From Candidatus Faecalibacterium gallistercoris (lineage in GTDB: Bacteria > Bacillota > Clostridia > Oscillospirales > Ruminococcaceae), in assembly GCA_019116585.1 (NCBI GenBank), contig DXBJ01000021.1, positions 16,781 to 80,780 on the forward strand: a DNA stretch of 64,000 nt, given 5' to 3'. Position 1 is the first letter of the stretch. Every line of letters begins with the position of its first letter. Made by a program: the position numbers and the translations under genes. A model generated the notes under the pieces. That model had not been told where the DNA came from and did not search any database. It was given only the letters and a program-made list of their open reading frames with translations. Shown here piece by piece: positions 60,781 to 64,000 of the stretch.

Positions 60781-60988
60781 GAAAAAGTCCCGTCCAGCCG
60801 ACATGTGCGGATGGACGGGACACATACAGGGAAATGGAGCGCTGAGAGTGTGCGAGGCCGCAAGGCCGAGTGCGCGGTTCAGCGCTTCATTTTGTCGAAA
60901 AGGGGGATACCAGGGGGGAAGGATTTCTGACCTGCGCAGCAGGCAGAAATGGGTCCCCCCTGGAGCGTGGCGCTTTTGCGACACGCTT
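60781..60988. repeat. Structured repeat family 1, copy D (reverse orientation)
   Basis: Between the HMA gene and znuB. The terminator-like hairpin AGTCCCGTCC/GGACGGGAC is at 60786-60821. The second stem is AAATGGAGCGCTGA (60832-60845) with TCAGCGCTTCATTT (60879-60892), which pair with one G-U. The third is CCAGGGGGGA (60910-60919) with TCCCCCCTGG (60954-60963), enclosing ATTTCTG/CAGAAAT and CCTGC/GCAGG. The extra hairpin AGCGTGGCGC/GCGACACGCT is at 60964-60987 and abuts the znuB stop codon. Confidence 0.85.
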
Positions 60989-61837
60989 TCAGGCGGTGCG
61001 GCCGGTGAGGGCGCCCAGCAGGGCAAACAGGGCGAACACACCCAGGTCCACCGCCACGATGGTGGAGCCCACCGGGGTGCCGGCCAGGATGGAGATCAGG
61101 ATGCCGGCGGCGGCCCCCGTCACCGACACGGCGGCGGAGCAGAGGGTGACGGCCCGGAAGCTCTTGAACAGGCGCATGGCCGACAGCGCCGGGAACACGA
61201 TGAGGGCCGAGATGAGCAGCGAGCCCACCAGGTTCATGGCCAGGACGATGATGACCGCGATGACCACCGCGATCAGCAGGCTGTAGCGCCCGGAGGGCAG
61301 GCCGGTGGCGGTGGCAAAGGCCTCGTCGAAGGTGACGGCGAAGATGCGGTTGTAGAACACAACGAACAGCGCGATGACCGCCGCCGACAGCACCACGCAC
61401 AGCCAGACCTCCGCCTGGGTGAGGGTGAGGATGGAGGTGGAGCCGAACAGGGTGCTGCACACGTCCCCGGACAGGTTGGTGCTGGTGGAAAACAGGTGCA
61501 TCAGCAGGTAGCCCACCGCCAGGGTGCCCACCGAGAGCACCGCGATGGCCGCGTCGCCCTGCAGGCGGGCCCGCTGGCCCCCCCGCAGCAGCAGGATGGC
61601 CGCCGCCACCGTGACCGGCAGCACCAGCAGCATCTCGTCGGTGAGCTGGAGCACCGAGGCGATGGCCAGCGCCCCGAAGGCCACGTGGGACAGGCCGTCG
61701 CCGATGAAGGAGAACCGCTTGAGCACCAGCGTGACCCCGAACAGGGAGGCGCACAGGGCGATGAGCACCCCCACCACCAGCGCATAGCGCACAAAGGGGA
61801 AGGTGAAGTAGTATTGCAAGGTCTCGAGGGCTGTCAC
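60989..61837 (-). CDS. znuB: Metal ABC transporter permease
   Basis: A 282-residue permease of the ABC-3 family with about seven to eight hydrophobic segments. Landmarks are LVLKRFSFIGDGLSHVAFGA, the LSGDVCSTLFGSTSILT loop, and the VGSLLISALIVFPALSA stretch that contacts the ATPase. It is translationally coupled to the ATPase gene (ATGA overlap at 61834-61837). Together with the ATPase and the His/Asp-rich binding protein it forms a zinc or manganese importer. The gene ends next to repeat copy D. Confidence 0.93.
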   Translation of the reverse strand: MTALETLQYYFTFPFVRYALVVGVLIALCASLFGVTLVLKRFSFIGDGLSHVAFGALAIASVLQLTDEMLLVLPVTVAAAILLLRGGQRARLQGDAAIAVLSVGTLAVGYLLMHLFSTSTNLSGDVCSTLFGSTSILTLTQAEVWLCVVLSAAVIALFVVFYNRIFAVTFDEAFATATGLPSGRYSLLIAVVIAVIIVLAMNLVGSLLISALIVFPALSAMRLFKSFRAVTLCSAAVSVTGAAAGILISILAGTPVGSTIVAVDLGVFALFALLGALTGRTA

Positions 61838-62574
61838 GGGTGGTCACCGCCTTTCCGGGAGTCGTCGTGGAGGGCGCGGGGGGCGAACATCTGCCCCACC
61901 GGGCTGTCGAGGTAGGCCGCCGCCGTGCCGAAGAACAGCCGCTGGCCCTCCCCGATGTGGAGGATATGGCTGGCGTACCGCACCGCGGCGGCGATGTCGT
62001 GGCTGATCATGATGACGGTGATGCCGTCGGCGCGGTTGAGCCCGGCCACCAGGTCGTAGAGCTCGGCGGTGGCTTTGGGGTCCAGGCCGGCCACCGGCTC
62101 GTCCAAAAGCAGCAGCTTGCGGGTGGCGCACAGGGCCCGCGCCAGCAGCACGCGCTGCTGCTGGCCCCCGGACAGCTCCCGGTAGCACCGGCGGGCCAGG
62201 GGGGCGATGCCCAGCCGCTCCATGTTGCGGGCGGCCAGGGCTTTTTCGTCCCGGGAGTAGAAGGGGCGCAGCCCGCACCGGGCCAGGCACCCCGACAGCA
62301 CCACCTCCTGCACGCTGGCGGGGAAGTCCCGCTGCAGGGGGGTCTGCTGGGGCAGGTAGCCCACTTCGTTGGGGCGCAGGCCGTCCCCCCGCCGGATGTG
62401 CCCCGCCAGGGGGGCCCGCAGGCCCAGCAGGGTCTTCATCAGGGTGGACTTGCCCGAGCCGTTCTCGCCCACGATGCACAGGTAGTCCCCCTGCTCCACC
62501 GTGAAGGAGAGGTGTTCGGCCACCGGGGTGTTCTCGTACCCCAGGGTCAGGTCTTGACAGGTGATCAGGGCCAT
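61834..62574 (-). CDS. znuC: Metal ABC transporter ATP-binding protein
   Basis: A 246-residue ABC ATPase. Walker A is VGENGSGKSTLMKTLL, the Q-loop is in EVGYLPQQTPLQ, the signature is RELSGGQQQRVLLARAL, Walker B is LLLLDEPVAGLD, and the switch His is in VIMISHD. ATG 62574 follows GAGGAGG, 5-6 bases away; a TTG just upstream is part of that RBS region and rejected. Second gene of the znuA-znuC-znuB operon. Confidence 0.95.
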   Translation of the reverse strand: MALITCQDLTLGYENTPVAEHLSFTVEQGDYLCIVGENGSGKSTLMKTLLGLRAPLAGHIRRGDGLRPNEVGYLPQQTPLQRDFPASVQEVVLSGCLARCGLRPFYSRDEKALAARNMERLGIAPLARRCYRELSGGQQQRVLLARALCATRKLLLLDEPVAGLDPKATAELYDLVAGLNRADGITVIMISHDIAAAVRYASHILHIGEGQRLFFGTAAAYLDSPVGQMFAPRALHDDSRKGGDHP

Positions 62575-62585
62575 GGGATGCCTCC

Positions 62586-63605
62586 TCAAGCCAGCGCTTG
62601 CTTCAACACGTCCAGGTTGGACGCCATGATCGAAAGATACGTCGCGCCGGCGCGCACGTCCTCGCTGCTGACCCCCTGCATCGAGTCCAGGGTCAGCACC
62701 GCCGCGCCGTTGCCGGCGTTCTGGGCGATGGTTTGGGCCACACGGTGGTCCGAGTGGTCGATGGCCAGCACCGCGGGCAGGTCCAGCTCCTGCACCTTGC
62801 CCGCCAGAAAGGCCACCGTCTCGAAGCTGGCCTCGGTCTCGGCCGAGCAGCCGGGGAACGCCGCGTAGTAGTCCAGGCCGTAGTCCTCCACCAGGTACCG
62901 GAAGGGGAAGCGGTCCCCAAACAGCAGGGTGCGGACCGGCGCGGCGTCCACCGCGGCCTGGTATGCGGCGTCGAGGGCGGCCAGCTGCCCGCCGTAGGCG
63001 GCGGCGTTGGCGGCAAAGTCCTCCGCGTGGGCGGGGTCCATCCGGCCCATCGCATCCGCGATGGCATCGGTGAGCAGCTGCGCGTTGCGCAGGGAGAGCC
63101 AGATGTGCTCGTCGTATTCGGCTTCGGCGTGGGCGTGGCCGTCGTGGTCCTCATGGGCGGCCTGCATGCCCTCGGTCAGCTCTTCCAGCCGGGCGGCGCT
63201 GCCCAGCACGTCCAGCAGGCTGAGCACCTCCATGTCCTGGTTGACGGCCTCCTGCAGGGCGTCGTCCACCCAGCTGTCCGACGTGCCGCCCACGTACAGG
63301 AACAGATCGCAGGAGGACACCAGCAGCATATCGGCGGCGGTGGGCTGGTAGCTGTGCATATCCACCCCGGTGTCCTGCAGCCAGACCAGCTCGATGCCGG
63401 GCGTCTGGCCCAGCACCTGCCGGGCCCAGTCGTAAAGGGGGAAGGTGGTGGCCACCACCCGCAGCTCCGCTTCGCCGCCCGTGCCGGGGGCCGAGGCCGC
63501 GCCGGCGTCCTCCGGGCGGGGGTGGGACGGGCTGCACCCGGCCAGCAGGGCCAGGGCCGCGAAGGCCGCCGCCAGGGCGGCCAGGATGCGTTTGCAATGG
63601 TTCAT
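62586..63605 (-). CDS. znuA: Zinc/manganese-binding lipoprotein of the ABC transporter
   Basis: A 339-residue cluster A-I binding protein. Signal peptide and lipobox LLAGC are followed by RVVATTFPLYDWARQVLG, the metal His in GVDMHSYQPT, a His/Asp-rich flexible loop (HEDHDGHAHAEAEYDEHIWL) typical of zinc-binding members, a FGDRFPFRYLVEDYGLDYY block and the late ALAIDHSDH region. ATG 63605 with GGAGGTACT. The gene has a consensus promoter and a palindromic site overlapping the start of transcription, suggesting control by a Zur/Fur-type regulator. Confidence 0.94.
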   Translation of the reverse strand: MNHCKRILAALAAAFAALALLAGCSPSHPRPEDAGAASAPGTGGEAELRVVATTFPLYDWARQVLGQTPGIELVWLQDTGVDMHSYQPTAADMLLVSSCDLFLYVGGTSDSWVDDALQEAVNQDMEVLSLLDVLGSAARLEELTEGMQAAHEDHDGHAHAEAEYDEHIWLSLRNAQLLTDAIADAMGRMDPAHAEDFAANAAAYGGQLAALDAAYQAAVDAAPVRTLLFGDRFPFRYLVEDYGLDYYAAFPGCSAETEASFETVAFLAGKVQELDLPAVLAIDHSDHRVAQTIAQNAGNGAAVLTLDSMQGVSSEDVRAGATYLSIMASNLDVLKQALA

Positions 63606-63676
63606 AGTACCTCCGTGCGGGGGCATCCCCCGCGCAAAATGAGCGGCAGGCCGCCCTTTGCGAGCCGCCCGCCGCG

Positions 63677-63699
63677 AAATTGCAACTTGACTGCAAATT
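63677..63699. promoter_or_regulatory. Candidate metal-regulator operator of znuA
   Basis: AAATTGCA and TGCAAATT flank ACTTGAC (7 of 8 positions symmetric). It lies immediately downstream of the znuA -10, where a repressor would block initiation. The sequence and place fit a Fur-family (Zur) box, but the regulator is not in this window. Confidence 0.5.
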
Positions 63700-63728
63700 A
63701 TTATACACACCGGGCGGGGGGTTGTCAA
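63700..63728 (-). promoter_or_regulatory. Promoter of znuACB
   Basis: Minus strand: -35 TTGACA (63723-63728), 17-base spacer, -10 TATAAT (63700-63705); both hexamers perfect. Confidence 0.85.
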
Positions 63729-64000
63729 TACCCGGCGGGGGGCTTCTTCTTGCGCTGCGGCGGGCCTTCTGTCGCTCCGCTGGGCCAGAGGGGGAGGGAG
63801 GGGGTTTCGATTCCCCCTCCCTACCCCCTCTGGACACCCTACCCACCCCTAAACGACCAGGGGATGTCCCCCTGGACCCAAATGCGGAAGGTCGCTCCGG
63901 GCGTCTGGCTGAAAAAGCTCTTTACTGCGCGTCAGATGTATTGCGCATCGCTTTTTCCGGGCGCCATCCGCCCTGCGCTCCGATTGTGTATGCGCGCCCT
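63729..64000. other. Gene-free right edge with stacked hairpins
   Basis: No gene is visible in these 272 bases. There are three strong inverted structures: CCAGAGGGGG-A-GGGAGGGGG (63785-63804) with CCCCCTCCC-TA-CCCCCTCTGG (63813-63833), about 19 pairs; CCAGGGG/CCCCTGG (63857-63875); and GAAAAAGC (63911-63918) with GCTTTTTC (63950-63957), enclosing GCGC/GCGC. None has a clear T-run. This looks like another dispersed repeat or the start of a structured region that continues outside the window. Confidence 0.5.

Overview
The window is a piece of a bacterial chromosome of high G+C that is densely packed with genes on both strands. The gene content points to a Gram-positive anaerobe of the class Clostridia, most likely family Oscillospiraceae (Faecalibacterium/Gemmiger/Subdoligranulum-like). 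The reasons are diaminopimelate made by the DapL shortcut beside dapF, the mreBCD/PBP2/methylglyoxal synthase block, DnaD plus a DnaC-like loader, ProRS of the short type, glycogen phosphorylase beside a GH13 enzyme, lipoproteins, and no outer-membrane genes. The taxon is an inference from gene content, not from a marker gene.

Layout. 1-6.4 kb: a partial lipoprotein with InlB-like and GLUG repeats, a GH3 glycosidase with the stub of a deleted SDR oxidoreductase behind it, a divergent AraC regulator and tRNA-Thr. 6.5-13.2 kb: two lipoproteins (one PstS-like), a two-gene chromate-type transporter, an aryl-sulfate sulfotransferase and a NifX-like metal protein. 13.4-17.1 kb: LacI regulator, aldose-epimerase-like protein, DUF3810 membrane protein, and a RelB/YafQ module whose toxin is frameshifted. 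17.2-22.4 kb: proS, acpP, then the dapF-dapL-yhcH-GNAT operon. 22.5-28.6 kb: SPFH/NfeD pair, GH13 enzyme and glgP. 29-38.1 kb: zapA, U32 peptidase, dut, maf, mreB, mreC, mreD, PBP2 and mgsA. 38.2-44.5 kb: mnmA, rnhA, a sugar-phosphate transferase, prfB, a primosome-like operon and tRNA-Gly. 44.6-54.7 kb: a fused MNT-HEPN protein, an aconitase-family hydratase, PHP and TSCPD proteins, a Clp ATPase, a GT2, a lipoprotein and an Lrp regulator. 54.7-55.6 kb: an RNA-rich stretch with a candidate small RNA and a probable type I toxin-antitoxin locus. 55.7-63.6 kb: hflX and GNAT, a fused homocysteine methyltransferase/MTHFR, and a metal cluster (ZIP, HMA, ZnuABC).

The most unusual signal is not a gene. 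A structured dispersed repeat of about 190 bp occurs as four full copies (9.0, 12.6, 41.8 and 60.8 kb), and its terminator-like hairpin occurs alone at 38.2 and 49.3 kb. All six sites lie between convergent genes. The arms of its hairpins change sequence from copy to copy but stay complementary, which suggests selection for structure. One copy is interrupted by a second structured repeat family that also occurs at 55.1 kb, there between two perfect 43-bp direct repeats. A third, MITE-like element with 11-bp inverted ends lies at 48.6-48.9 kb.

The second notable system is at 55.2-55.6 kb. A 33-residue holin-like toxin gene faces a convergent small RNA whose loop carries a 9-mer exactly complementary to the toxin Shine-Dalgarno region.
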